From: Citrobacter sp. Awk 4 | GTDB lineage: Bacteria; Pseudomonadota; Gammaproteobacteria; Enterobacterales; Enterobacteriaceae | DNA: 47,911 nucleotides | NCBI RefSeq assembly: GCF_028069725.1 | Contig: NZ_JANEWG010000034.1 | Span: 1 to 47,911, forward strand | Direction: 5' to 3' | Shown: piece after piece, positions 9,152-17,975 of the stretch | Numbering within the stretch: position 1 is the stretch's first letter | Layout of the letters: each line of letters opens with the position of its first letter | Translations under genes and position numbers: made by a program | The notes under the pieces: generated by a model | The model's input: the letters and a program-made list of their open reading frames with translations, nothing else | The model's database searches: none | What the model was told of the DNA's origin: nothing

Positions 9152-9180
9152 TATACAAGCGAAATTTGTTGCGATATTCT
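9152..9180 (+). promoter_or_regulatory. Candidate micC promoter
   Basis: TATACA (9152-9157) and TATTCT (9175-9180) are 17 bases apart. TATTCT ends six bases before the expected 5' end of MicC at 9187, the right distance for a sigma-70 -10 element. Confidence 0.5.
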
Positions 9181-9186
9181 GCGCGG

Positions 9187-9296
9187 GTTATATGCCTTTA
9201 TTGTCACTTTTTGCTTTTTTCGTTGGCCATTGCGATGGGGTTTTATTTCCCAGCGAATAAATTGACAAGCCCGAACCATTGTTCGGGCTTTTTTTT
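9187..9296 (+). ncRNA. micC: MicC small regulatory RNA
   Basis: The 5' end GTTATATGCCTTTATTGTC is the conserved MicC seed region, which pairs with the ompC leader through Hfq and blocks translation. The 3' end is a perfect hairpin followed by eight T. The locus, antisense to and between ompN and ydbK, is the same as in E. coli. The predicted length of 110 nt is close to the 109 nt known there. The middle part differs clearly from the E. coli sequence as I remember it, consistent with only seed and terminator being constrained. Confidence 0.92.
9267..9296 (+). terminator. MicC terminator
   Basis: AAGCCCGAAC (9267-9276), loop CATT and GTTCGGGCTT (9281-9290) form a perfect 10-bp stem ending in a T-run to 9296. 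It also provides the 3' poly-U that Hfq binds. Confidence 0.93.
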
Positions 9297-9325
9297 ATCT
9301 GAACGCTAATTTTTTACTTTCAGGT

Positions 9326-12300
9326 TCACTCCGCATCACTCTTTTCCGCTTTACCGGCTAATTGCGCAAGGAAGTCATAGCGTTTTTGCAGATCCGCCGT
9401 AGCGTCTTTCCACAATTGCTCGGCCACTTCTGGTTGTTGGCTATTCAGGCGACGGAACCGCTGCTCGTTGAGCAACGTCTCAGCCAGCGCGTCTGACGGT
9501 GGGCGAGAATCCAGCGCCAGCGGTCGTTTGCCTTCATCGGCCCGACGTGGGTCAAAGCGATACAGAGGCCAGAAGCCGGTTGCGGTTAACTGACGCATCT
9601 GATCGTGACTTAACGCCAGGTCGTAGCCATGCTCTTCGCAGGGGCTGTAGGCGATGATCAGCGACGGCCCCGGATACGATTCAGCTTCCTGAATCGCCTT
9701 CACTGTCTGGTTCAGTTGCGCCCCCAATGAGATCTGTGCGACATAAACATGACCGTACATCATCATACTGACGCCCAAATCTTTACGCGCCTTCCGTTTC
9801 CCGTGTTCGCCAAATTTCGTCACGGCACCCAGCGGCGTCGCTTTTGATGCTTGCCCACCGGTGTTGGAGTAACACTGGGTATCCAGTACCAGAATATTGA
9901 CGTTTTCGGTCAGACTTAATACATGGTCAAGACCGCCAAAGCCAATATCATAGGCCCATCCGTCACCGCCAATCAGCCAGATTGATTTTTCGACCAGCGC
10001 ATCGGCATCGGTTAACAGTTCACGCGCAGCGTCAACATCTTTAAGATGCAGGCGCAATGCGGCGACCTGTTCGCGGCGCACTTCAGGCGTGGCATCGGCA
10101 TGCAGCGCAGCATTTAATTCTGCGGGGATCAGATCTGAGAACTGTTCCAGCAGGCGCATAACACGTACCCGGTGTTGATCCACCGTCAGACGGAAGCCCA
10201 GGCCAAACTCGGCGTTGTCTTCAAACAATGAGTTTGCCCACGCGGGCCCGCGACCATGAATGTCGGTGGTGTAAGGCGTTGAAGGCAGATTGCCGCCATA
10301 GATTGAAGAGCACCCGGTGGCGTTGGCGATCAACATTCTGTCGCCGTACAACTGCGTCAACAGCTTGATATACGGCGTCTCACCACAGCCGGAACAGGCG
10401 CCGGAATACTCGAACAGTGGTGTAATCAACTGCGAGGTACGGATATCGATACGCTCCAGTTTGCTGCGATCAATCTCCGGCAGGCTGAGGAAGAAGTCAT
10501 AATTTATTTTCTCCTCCTCAACGTGCTCAAGACGCGACATCATGTTGATGGCTTTGATATCCGGATTTTGACGATCTTTTGCCGGGCAAACTTCGACACA
10601 CAAATTACAGCCGGTACAGTCTTCGGGCGCAACCTGCAGAACGTATTTCTGACCGCGCATATCGCGTGATTTCACATCCAGCGAATGCAGGCTGGCCGGC
10701 GCGTTTTCCAGCGCCTCAGGCGAAACCACTTTGGCGCGGATGGCTGAGTGAGGGCAGGCGGCGACGCAGTGGTTACACTGGGTACACAGCTCTTCTTTCC
10801 AGATGGGGATCTCTTCAGCGATGTTGCGTTTTTCCCAACGGGTGGTGCCCATCGGCCAGGTGCCGTCCGGCGGCAGCGCGGAAACGGGCAGGGCATCGCC
10901 AAGACCGGCGAGCATTGCGGCGGTGACGGTTTTCACAAAATCAGGCGCGGCGTCGGAAACGACCGGAGGACGATTCGCACTGTGCGGATCCACCGCCTGC
11001 AGGGGAACTTCGGCGACCGACTCACGGGCCAGCGCCAGAGCCTGCCAGTTACGCTCTACTAAATCCTGGCCTTTACTGCTGTAGCTTTTCGCAATGGCGC
11101 CCTGCAACTCCGCCAGCGCAGTGTCGCCCGGTAAAATTTGCGTTAGATGGAAGAACGCCATCTGCATGACCGTGTTGATGCGGGCAGCCAGACCGCATTC
11201 ACGGGCAATTTTGACGGCATTGATAACGTAAAAACGGGCCTTCTTCTGGTTAAGAACCGCCTGAACTTCCTGTGGCAACCGCGACCATACCTCATCAGCA
11301 TGATAGGGGGTGTTAAGCAGGAAAATGCCGCCAGGTTTCAGACGCTCCGCCATTTGATATTTGTCGATAAACTGCAACTGGTGGCAACCGACGAAATCCG
11401 CCTGGGAGACCAGATAAGCAGAGCGAATTGGCTGCTCGCTCACCCGCAGGTGAGATACGGTCAGGCCACCTGCTTTTTTGGAGTCGTAGACAAAATAACC
11501 CTGTGCATACCACGGCGTGGAGTTACCGATAATCTTGATGTTATTTTTGGTTGCTGAAACGCTACCGTCACTGCCTAAACCATAAAACAGCGCTTCGAGT
11601 TTTGCGCTGCCGGGCAGCGTGTTTTCAGGCAAAGGCAGTGACAGATTGGTCACATCATCATAAATGCCTACCGTAAAACGCGGTTTTGGTTTGGCGCTGT
11701 TCAGCTCATTAAAGACGGCCAGTACACAGTCCGGGCCAAACTCTTTTGACGAGAGACCATAACGCCCCCCGATGACACGCGGTAAAGATTCGCGCTCACC
11801 GCTGTTGAAGGCTTCGGCCAGGGCTGTCATCACATCCAGATACAGCGGTTCCGCCTGCGCGCCAGGTTCTTTGGTGCGATCCAAAACGGCAACCGCACGA
11901 GCGGATTCCGGTAACGCTTGCAGTAAATGGCGGGCGGAGAAGGGGCGATACAGGCGGACTTTCAACACGCCGACTTTTTCGCCGCGTGTAAGCAGTTCAT
12001 CAACGACCTCTTCACAGGTGCCGATTGCGGAGCCCATCAAAATGATGACGCGTTCGGCCTGCGGGTGACCGTAGTACTCAAACGGTTGGTACTGACGCCC
12101 GGTGGCGGCGGCGAAGTCGTTCATCGCCTGTTCAACGTGGTCGTAAACGGCGTTATACCACGGGTTGGTTGCCTCGCGAGACTGGAAATAGGTGTCCGGG
12201 TTCGCCGATGTACCGCGGATCACCGGGTGCTCCGGATTCAGTGCGCGGGCGCGGTGCGCATCAATTTCAGCCTGCGGCATCAGGCTCAGAATGGTGTCAT

Positions 12301-12850
12301 CGGCCAGCGGGACAATTTTATTGATCTCATGTGAGGTACGAAAACCATCAAAGAAATGAATAAACGGCACGCGGCTTTTCAGGGTGGCGATGTGCGAAAT
12401 CAGCGCAAAATCCTGCGCTTCCTGAACGCTACTGGCACACAGCATAGCGCAACCGGTTTGGCGAACGGCCATCACGTCGGAATGGTCGCCAAAAATAGAC
12501 AACGCGTGTGTGGCGAGGGTCCGGGCAGCAACATGGAGGACAAACGGGGTAAGCTGGCCTGCCAGTTTGTACAGTGTCGGGATCATCAGCAGCAGACCCT
12601 GCGAGGACGTAAACGATGTAGACAACGCCCCGGTCTGTAACGCGCCGTGAACAGTGGCGATTGCGCCGCCTTCCGACTGCATCTCCACGACGCGCGGGGT
12701 GTCCCCCCACACGTTTTTAAGCCCGTCTCCGGCCCAGGCATCCGCCTGTTCAGCCATTGTCGAACTTGGCGTAATCGGGTAGATGGCGATAACTTCACTG
12801 GTACGGAACGCGACTGAAGCAACCGCACCATTACCGTCAATAGTAATCAT
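9326..12850 (-). CDS. ydbK: Pyruvate:flavodoxin/ferredoxin oxidoreductase
   Basis: The 1174-aa single-chain enzyme (NifJ type) converts pyruvate, CoA and oxidised flavodoxin or ferredoxin to acetyl-CoA, CO2 and reduced carrier. The alpha-like pyrimidine-binding domain is N-terminal (ITPSSTMAEQADAW). A gamma-like domain lies in the middle. Two [4Fe-4S] ferredoxin motifs follow: C689, C692, C695, C699 and C745, C748, C751, C755. The TPP domain has SGACSGCGE, the proximal-cluster cysteines, and GGDGWAYDIGFGG. All key residues are present. AAGGGTG lies five bases before ATG 12850. In E. coli the gene is SoxS-inducible and supports flavodoxin-dependent repair. MicC is encoded on the opposite strand just downstream. 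Confidence 0.97.
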   Translation of the reverse strand: MITIDGNGAVASVAFRTSEVIAIYPITPSSTMAEQADAWAGDGLKNVWGDTPRVVEMQSEGGAIATVHGALQTGALSTSFTSSQGLLLMIPTLYKLAGQLTPFVLHVAARTLATHALSIFGDHSDVMAVRQTGCAMLCASSVQEAQDFALISHIATLKSRVPFIHFFDGFRTSHEINKIVPLADDTILSLMPQAEIDAHRARALNPEHPVIRGTSANPDTYFQSREATNPWYNAVYDHVEQAMNDFAAATGRQYQPFEYYGHPQAERVIILMGSAIGTCEEVVDELLTRGEKVGVLKVRLYRPFSARHLLQALPESARAVAVLDRTKEPGAQAEPLYLDVMTALAEAFNSGERESLPRVIGGRYGLSSKEFGPDCVLAVFNELNSAKPKPRFTVGIYDDVTNLSLPLPENTLPGSAKLEALFYGLGSDGSVSATKNNIKIIGNSTPWYAQGYFVYDSKKAGGLTVSHLRVSEQPIRSAYLVSQADFVGCHQLQFIDKYQMAERLKPGGIFLLNTPYHADEVWSRLPQEVQAVLNQKKARFYVINAVKIARECGLAARINTVMQMAFFHLTQILPGDTALAELQGAIAKSYSSKGQDLVERNWQALALARESVAEVPLQAVDPHSANRPPVVSDAAPDFVKTVTAAMLAGLGDALPVSALPPDGTWPMGTTRWEKRNIAEEIPIWKEELCTQCNHCVAACPHSAIRAKVVSPEALENAPASLHSLDVKSRDMRGQKYVLQVAPEDCTGCNLCVEVCPAKDRQNPDIKAINMMSRLEHVEEEKINYDFFLSLPEIDRSKLERIDIRTSQLITPLFEYSGACSGCGETPYIKLLTQLYGDRMLIANATGCSSIYGGNLPSTPYTTDIHGRGPAWANSLFEDNAEFGLGFRLTVDQHRVRVMRLLEQFSDLIPAELNAALHADATPEVRREQVAALRLHLKDVDAARELLTDADALVEKSIWLIGGDGWAYDIGFGGLDHVLSLTENVNILVLDTQCYSNTGGQASKATPLGAVTKFGEHGKRKARKDLGVSMMMYGHVYVAQISLGAQLNQTVKAIQEAESYPGPSLIIAYSPCEEHGYDLALSHDQMRQLTATGFWPLYRFDPRRADEGKRPLALDSRPPSDALAETLLNEQRFRRLNSQQPEVAEQLWKDATADLQKRYDFLAQLAGKAEKSDAE

Positions 12851-13522
12851 ATGACACCCTTACATTGCGCAAAATAAAGGGACGCGCGAAACCTCGGCGA
12901 GTCCTGTAGTTATCCTCTAATTATAGGACTTTCCTGTATTCCCTTGAAGTTATGAGGCTTTCGAGTGCACAAAATGACACAGTGGGCGCATTTGTGGCGT
13001 TTCGGTTTTGGTTTTTTAGTTAAGCATATCCACCTGATTTCGATTGATTTACACGAGTCATGTAGCATAAATCTCGTTAATTCTGAGGGCCCGTATGTGT
13101 GGCGATGAATGACGGATGTGTTCTTGCAGTTAATCCGATTGGTATACCTGTGTCATGACGGTCAGCGAGCGCGATAACGCGATTCCGCTTTATGGCCACT
13201 TTCTCCCTGCGGTACCCCTGAGATGTTTTAAAACAGACTATGCATTAATGATTTTATCAGAAAAAGTAGTGACAAAAATTATTGTCTGGCTTATTTACGG
13301 TTCGTTTTTATCGGCTCCTGTTTTCTATTATTAATCCACCATTACTGCTATGAGAATCACAGTGGTGATGTCTGTGCCAAACAGGAGTTTTTGTTCGTCC
13401 ATTTCAATGGGTGTAATAAAGAGATAATTAGTGATAATAAATGTAAGGGGGACTGTCTTCATACTATGGCAGATTAATTCTTGTACATGGCTGGGTATTT
13501 GTTAGACTGGAGTTGTCTCACA
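12851..13522. other. Intergenic region upstream of ydbK
   Basis: The 672 bases hold the ydbK leader and promoter near 12920-12948 (listed). The remainder is AT-rich. A 59-codon open frame (13155-13334, plus strand) could encode a short hydrophobic peptide but has no ribosome site, so I do not call it. No repeat, tRNA or known sRNA is recognisable. Confidence 0.5.
12920..12948 (-). promoter_or_regulatory. Candidate ydbK promoter
   Basis: On the minus strand TTCAAG and a perfect TATAAT are 17 bases apart, about 70 bases upstream of the ydbK start. I did not identify a convincing SoxS box. Confidence 0.5.
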
Positions 13523-13690
13523 ATGTTTAAGAGAATCAACAGCTATCTGGGCAATAAAAACGTCAAAGTGTGTAATCAGTTATCAAATGGATTAAAAATG
13601 TGTATGAGAGAAGATAAACTTATTTTTTTTGTTGTTGCTGCAATCGAAGCAATCGCTATTTGGGAACTTTTCATGAGGTTATGGAATTGA
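13523..13690 (+). CDS. Possible small single-pass membrane protein
   Basis: A 55-aa frame starts at ATG 13523 with GGAG ten bases upstream. The basic N-terminal half (MFKRINSYLGNK) is followed by one hydrophobic helix (LIFFVVAAIEAIAIWELF, about residues 33-50) ending at RLWN. The inside-positive layout suits a small inner-membrane protein. No family is recognised and it has no operon partner. A longer in-frame start at 13481 is less likely. It may be a chance frame in AT-rich DNA. Confidence 0.3.
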   Translation: MFKRINSYLGNKNVKVCNQLSNGLKMCMREDKLIFFVVAAIEAIAIWELFMRLWN

Positions 13691-13968
13691 GTCTTATTTG
13701 ACGAATATTTCGTGTGGCGCGTGTGGGTTCATAGTGATTAGGTGACTAGCACTGTAGAGCAGTGAAGTAGAAATGTATTATTACCCTTATTCCAATCTGG
13801 AAATGAAGATTCTACGAGAGTAACGTGAAACGGTATTCTTTGGCAGAAGTTGTCTCGTAATGAAATGCTAATTACGGTATGGCAAAAATGTGATCGTGCA
13901 AGGGGAGTACCAAACCCAATTTTTCAGAATGAAAAGATTGAGTCTGGTGTGTTCACGCATAAGGTGTG

Positions 13969-14961
13969 TTACTTAACGTCCAGTGCCTGTTTAACCCAAC
14001 CTTCAAATTGCGGCTGGTGGGCTTTAATCCAGCTATCAACGTGTTCCTGAATATCTGCTTCTGATGCGGAACCGTTATGCATCATGGTATTCTGTGCATT
14101 AATATCTGCGAGCGGTAGTTTCATCAGACTAAACAACGCTGCGGCCTGAGGGTTTTTCTGCGCCCAGGCTTTATTGGCGACAATATTCATGGTATTTACC
14201 GGAAAACCATAGTTGGCACCATTTGGTAACTTGGTGTCTACATCTTTCTGGGCGCCAGGCATGGAGGAAAATGGCACCTGTAACCACTGTACATCTTTGC
14301 CCGGTACCATCACATCGCTCACCCAATAGGGTGTCCAGGTATAATACAAAATAGGTTTACCCTGTTTGTGACGCGCAATCGTATCGGCAATCAAGGCAGC
14401 ATAATTGCCCTGGTTGTGAATCACGGTATTGCTAAGGTTATAGGCCTTGATCTGATGATTTATAACGGCTTCACAACCCCATCCCGGGTTACAACCTGTA
14501 AGGTCTGCTTTGCCGTCACCATTGGTATCAAATAATTTGGCGATTTTAGGATCTTTCAGTTGTGCGATATTGGTGATCTGATATTTTTCGGCGGTTTTTT
14601 TATCGATTAAATATCCCTGGGCTGCATCTTCAACGTAATTACCCTTACGATAAAGTTTTTTGTCACCGCCTGCAGATTCATACATATCATCATGCAGAGG
14701 TTGCCAGTTAGTTGCCATAAAAGTGGCATCGCCAGAGGCCACAGATAAGTAAGCAACGTTGGGATCGACTTCGCTTGGTTTATTAACAGTATAACCAAGC
14801 TTTTCCAGGCCGCGAATCACCAGCAGCGTCTGAAAAGTTTCTTCTGCCAGGGTACCCTGTACAGGTTGAATGGTAATGCCTTTGCCTGGTAAGTCTGCCG
14901 CCAGAGTACTGGTGGTAACGAGTGTGGCAAGAGTTGCCGCTAAAATAGTTGTACGTTGCAT
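13969..14961 (-). CDS. Orphan ProX-like glycine betaine-binding protein
   Basis: The 330-aa precursor has the same length as E. coli ProX, the periplasmic receptor of the ProVWX osmoprotectant ABC transporter. A signal peptide ends TLAA and the mature protein begins [15 protein letters not shown]. The aromatic box that binds betaine and proline betaine is intact: Trp65 (TNWQPLH), Trp140 (CNPGWGCE, with the two Cys) and Trp188 (YYTWTPYW), in mature numbering. The start is ATG 14961, preceded by AAGGGATC; an upstream in-frame ATG at 15036 would destroy the signal peptide. No proV or proW lies nearby, so it must use the chromosomal ProVW elsewhere or another partner. It is a paralogue of proX and is absent from this position in K-12. 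Confidence 0.93.
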   Translation of the reverse strand: MQRTTILAATLATLVTTSTLAADLPGKGITIQPVQGTLAEETFQTLLVIRGLEKLGYTVNKPSEVDPNVAYLSVASGDATFMATNWQPLHDDMYESAGGDKKLYRKGNYVEDAAQGYLIDKKTAEKYQITNIAQLKDPKIAKLFDTNGDGKADLTGCNPGWGCEAVINHQIKAYNLSNTVIHNQGNYAALIADTIARHKQGKPILYYTWTPYWVSDVMVPGKDVQWLQVPFSSMPGAQKDVDTKLPNGANYGFPVNTMNIVANKAWAQKNPQAAALFSLMKLPLADINAQNTMMHNGSASEADIQEHVDSWIKAHQPQFEGWVKQALDVK

Positions 14962-15036
14962 TGTGATCCCTTTTATAATTTTCATATTGAAATACCTTAC
15001 TCTGCGTATTTGAATGCTCGCTGAGATGTTTATCAA

Positions 15037-15896
15037 ATACGTTATATAAGATATCTGCTTAAGTTTGCTCGCTATGCAATAAAATAACTTATGAATCTAG
15101 TACAGTTAAAGGTAAAATATTACTGAGATGTTAGCTGAATATACCCTAGCATACTCAGAATCTGAGACAACCCTCGATTTTCATTAAAACTAACTTCTTC
15201 GCTCCTCGAACAGACTGAATTTACGATGAACAAAGGGCTGAGAGCGAATAAAAAGGGGCGAGATTTTTTTGTAAAGACGATGAGTATTGTCCTGAATAGC
15301 GCCTGATCACGATAAATGTAAGCAGGTATTGTTTAGCGTTTCTGTAAATTAATTGTGTTAATTGGTGCTGAGAGTTTGATAATAATCTTCAGATGCAACC
15401 AGTTTGGGGGCGAAAATTTTGTAGATTATCACGGAGGAGGATGGTGATTATGGATGAATGTTTAGGGGAATTAATTGTTCATGTTTTTCGCCATCGCGCC
15501 AGTATTAAAAATAAAGAGGCTCTCTGCGGTGAACATAATAATTATTCGTTCATACACTGAGTCTGTTATAGAGCGGGGTTAATAACTGCAAAGCTAGCCA
15601 TTATTCAGTTGATTTTACTGCACGGAGTTCGTAAGGAGGTGCTCCTGAATTGCACTACGTCCAGAGGGGCAGGGGATCGCAGAGCTCGATTTAGCAAACG
15701 CCGCCGAGCTGTCTTTTTGCATTCTTTGTGTTCATGCGATAAAAAAGTGAAGGGTGTGATCAACCAGACGTGAAAAAAATTGCCAGAAAATGCCACCAGG
15801 GCGCATAAATGCGCACATTACCTCTCGACGCCGCAGATTCCACTGCCTATCATTTATGGCGGTGTTGTCTTTGGTCAATTTTTAGAGGGGAGAGAA
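15037..15896. other. Long AT-rich intergenic region before ydbJ
   Basis: The 860 bases separate the ProX-like gene from ydbJ. They hold AT-rich DNA, a weak 36-codon frame at 15450-15560 (listed), and a more GC-rich stretch at 15600-15700 containing GGAGGTGCTCC, a partly palindromic element. I recognise no RNA, repeat or mobile element. The length for two small flanking genes is notable. Confidence 0.4.
15450..15560 (+). CDS. Possible 36-aa small protein
   Basis: GGAGGAGG at 15433-15440 is one of the strongest ribosome-site matches in the window. It is followed nine bases later by ATG 15450 opening a 36-codon frame (MDECLGELIVHVFRHRA...). Two further in-frame start codons lie between the site and this ATG. 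The product has no signal peptide or known motif. Only the ribosome site argues for translation. Confidence 0.22.
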   Translation: MDECLGELIVHVFRHRASIKNKEALCGEHNNYSFIH

Positions 15897-16163
15897 ATGC
15901 GCGCAGCGTTTTTGGTGGGGTGTGCCGCCTTATTTTTGTCGGCTTGCAGTAGTGAACCTGTTCAGCAGGCTACGGCAGCGCATGTGACGCCCGGTTTAAG
16001 AGCGGCAATGTCCAGTTCTGGTGAGGCTAACTGCGCCATGATTGGTGGTTCGCTCTCTGTGGCTCGCCAGCTTGATGGTTCGGCCATCGGCATGTGCGCA
16101 TTACCCAACGGCAAACGCTGCAGTGAACAGTCGCTCGCCGCCGGGAGTTGCGGCAGCTATTAA
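15897..16163 (+). CDS. ydbJ: DUF333-type lipoprotein YdbJ
   Basis: The 88-aa product is a small predicted lipoprotein. The signal (MRAAFLVGCAALF) runs into the lipobox LSAC with Cys17 as lipidated residue, followed by Ser-Ser, which favours outer-membrane sorting. The C-terminal part is the DUF333 hemolysin-like fold, GEANCAMIGGSL...CALPNGKRCSEQSL, with paired Cys. I take ATG 15897, preceded by GGGGAGAG, giving exactly the E. coli length; upstream in-frame starts would bury the signal. It converges on hslJ as in E. coli. Function is unknown. Confidence 0.9.
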   Translation: MRAAFLVGCAALFLSACSSEPVQQATAAHVTPGLRAAMSSSGEANCAMIGGSLSVARQLDGSAIGMCALPNGKRCSEQSLAAGSCGSY

Positions 16164-16174
16164 TCGCCGCCGAT

Positions 16175-16597
16175 TTACTGCACTAAATCTGACAGTTTAT
16201 ACGTTAACGTCTGTTCCGCCGTTGCCAGTGTCAACTGGTTGGCGGTTAAGTCGACTTGCGCCCCTTTCCTGAGCATGGTGCTGATAGTGTTATCCAGTTC
16301 GTTTAACTGCGGATCGGCACACATCATGCGTGTCATCGCCATCTCTTTCACCTTCAGTTCGCCGTCAGACAGTTTGCCTTCGCCGGAGAACTGATTACAC
16401 ATTTTCCCCGAAACTGTCATCTTCTCGCCAAAACTGAGTTCCGGGGGATTTTTACTGGCAGGGAACGGCTTGCCGTTAACGCTCTCAAGAACAAAACGGT
16501 GGTGCTGTAGCTGATCGCTGTTAACGGACACTTTGCTGTTACTCACACAACCAGCCATTAGCATGCTGAGTGCAACCAGCGTGACGATTTTTTGCAT
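16175..16597 (-). CDS. hslJ: Heat-inducible META-domain lipoprotein HslJ
   Basis: The 140-aa protein has a lipoprotein signal ending LMAGC (Cys17) and a META/HslJ domain (LESVNGKPFPASKNPPELSFG, then MCNQFSGEG and MTRMMCADPQLNELD). In E. coli it is heat-induced and affects novobiocin resistance. The two conserved Cys of the META fold are present. It lies between ydbJ and ldhA as in E. coli. The leader contains CCCCATTA, like a sigma-32 -10 element, but no matching -35 was found. Confidence 0.94.
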   Translation of the reverse strand: MQKIVTLVALSMLMAGCVSNSKVSVNSDQLQHHRFVLESVNGKPFPASKNPPELSFGEKMTVSGKMCNQFSGEGKLSDGELKVKEMAMTRMMCADPQLNELDNTISTMLRKGAQVDLTANQLTLATAEQTLTYKLSDLVQ

Positions 16598-16674
16598 GAC
16601 GGTTCTCTACATTCGATAATGGGGAATATTTACCATAATAATAATATGGTCAGATAAATCATTGGTGATTATCT

Positions 16675-16702
16675 GAAAATGCTCCCCTGATGACAGGGGA
16701 GC
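16675..16702 (-). terminator. ldhA terminator
   Basis: GCTCCCCT (16681-16688) and AGGGGAGC (16695-16702) pair across a six-base loop. ATTTTC follows on the minus strand, giving a short U-run just after the ldhA stop. Confidence 0.7.
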
Positions 16703-16709
16703 GAAAAGG

Positions 16710-17699
16710 TTAAAACAGGGCGTTCGGGCAGGTTTCACCTTTGGAAAGTTGATTCAGGTTCTGTAACGTCGTTTCAGAAATACTGATCAACGCTTCCGCC
16801 GTCAGGAAGGCCTGATGCCCGGTGAACAACACGTTATGGCAGGCTGAAAGGCGACGGAAAACGTCATCCTGGATCACATCATTTGATTTGTCTTCAAAGA
16901 ACAGATCGCGTTCGTTTTCGTACACGTCCATTCCCAGTGAACCAATTTTCTGGTTTTTCAGCGCTTCGATTGCGGCCTGGGAATCGATCAGTGCGCCACG
17001 ACTCGTGTTGATGACCATCACGCCATTTTTCATTTGATCAAAGGCGGCATGGTTGAGTAAATGGTAGTTCTCCGGTGTTAATGGGCAGTGCAGGGAGATC
17101 ACATCCGACTCGGCAAACAGCGTGGGCAGGTCGACGTACTCGACACCCAGGTCCAGGGCTGCGGCGCTGGGATAGGGATCAAACGCCAGCAGACGCATAC
17201 CAAACCCTTTCAGAATACGCAGCGTGGCAACGCCGATTTTTCCCGTACCGATCACCCCAGCCGTTTTACCGTGCATCGTAAACCCGGTCAGACCTTCCAG
17301 AGAAAAATTTGCATCACGGGTGCGCTGATAAGCGCGGTGAATACGACGGTTGAGTGTCATCATCATGCCTATGGCATGTTCAGCCACGGCTTCAGGAGAA
17401 TAGGCCGGGACGCGCACAACCTGCAGCCCCAGTTCTTTTGCCGCATCCAGATCCACATTATTGAACCCGGCACAGCGCAAGGCGATGTACTTAACGCCAT
17501 GCTTTTTCAACTCTTCCAGCACCGGACGGCTGCCGTCATCGTTAACAAAAATACACACCGCTTCACAGCCATGCGCCGTCTTTGCTGTTTTTTCAGTTAG
17601 CAAAAAGTCAAAAAATTCAAGTTCAAAATCAAATCCCTCGTTAACCTGCTGCAAGTACTTTTTGTCGTACTGCTTTGTGCTATAGACAGCGAGTTTCAT
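16710..17699 (-). CDS. ldhA: D-lactate dehydrogenase, fermentative
   Basis: The 329-aa cytoplasmic enzyme reduces pyruvate to D-lactate with NADH during mixed-acid fermentation. It belongs to the D-2-hydroxyacid dehydrogenase family. The nucleotide fold GTGKIGVATLRIL sits near 150, and the catalytic Arg (NTSRGALID), Glu (YENERDLFFED) and His (FTGHQAFLT, near 296) are present. Length equals E. coli LdhA. GGAGAAAA lies eight bases before ATG 17699. In E. coli ldhA and ydbH are directly divergent; here a GGDEF gene lies between them. Confidence 0.97.
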   Translation of the reverse strand: MKLAVYSTKQYDKKYLQQVNEGFDFELEFFDFLLTEKTAKTAHGCEAVCIFVNDDGSRPVLEELKKHGVKYIALRCAGFNNVDLDAAKELGLQVVRVPAYSPEAVAEHAIGMMMTLNRRIHRAYQRTRDANFSLEGLTGFTMHGKTAGVIGTGKIGVATLRILKGFGMRLLAFDPYPSAAALDLGVEYVDLPTLFAESDVISLHCPLTPENYHLLNHAAFDQMKNGVMVINTSRGALIDSQAAIEALKNQKIGSLGMDVYENERDLFFEDKSNDVIQDDVFRRLSACHNVLFTGHQAFLTAEALISISETTLQNLNQLSKGETCPNALF

Positions 17700-17790
17700 A
17701 AGATTTTCTCCAGTGATAATGGATTCACATTAACATGATTAAAATTATCTTACAAAATATAAAAACTAATTGATAGACATGGACATAATG

Positions 17791-17834
17791 AATAATTCTA
17801 GAGCATCTATTGTCCCAGTATCTATCTTCTTAAA
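17791..17834. repeat. Imperfect direct repeat, copy 1
   Basis: The block ATAATTCTAGAGCATCTAT, 15 unlike bases, then CTTCTTAAA recurs at 19841-19884 with identical internal spacing. The two copies bracket the GGDEF gene. They could mark an insertion or duplication boundary, or be a shared regulatory element of ldhA and ydbH. Confidence 0.5.
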
Positions 17835-17939
17835 GTCAGATCGCTTTCTTTAACACAAACTATGCTTTGGGCTCCCTGAGGCAACGCCGTTGTTCAGCGC
17901 GAGGCGTAATTTTGCTTGTTAACTGAGGGCTGCGTGATT

Positions 17940-17962
17940 ACCTCCATTCAGGTAATGGAGGT
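17940..17962 (-). terminator. Hairpin downstream of the GGDEF gene
   Basis: ACCTCCATT (17940-17948) pairs with AATGGAGGT (17954-17962) across five bases, 14 bases after the stop codon. No T-run follows on the minus strand, so it may be a Rho-dependent or weak terminator. Confidence 0.45.
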
Positions 17963-17975
17963 TCCGGCCAATTGA

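Noticed and set aside
10748-12640. Several plus-strand frames of 90-136 codons opposite ydbK
   Set aside because: They mirror the codon structure of the intact 1174-aa gene, lack ribosome sites and match no family.
13155-13334. 59-codon plus-strand frame with a hydrophobic C-terminal half
   Set aside because: No ribosome site and no known relative; judged a chance frame.
15605-15796. 63-codon minus-strand frame upstream of ydbJ
   Set aside because: Composition is uneven, there is no ribosome site, and no toxin or leader family is recognised.
16600-16660. Heat-shock (sigma-32) promoter before hslJ
   Set aside because: CCCCATTA is present but no CTTGAA-like -35 at 13-17 bases; also an AT palindrome CCATA...TATGG there has no assignable role.
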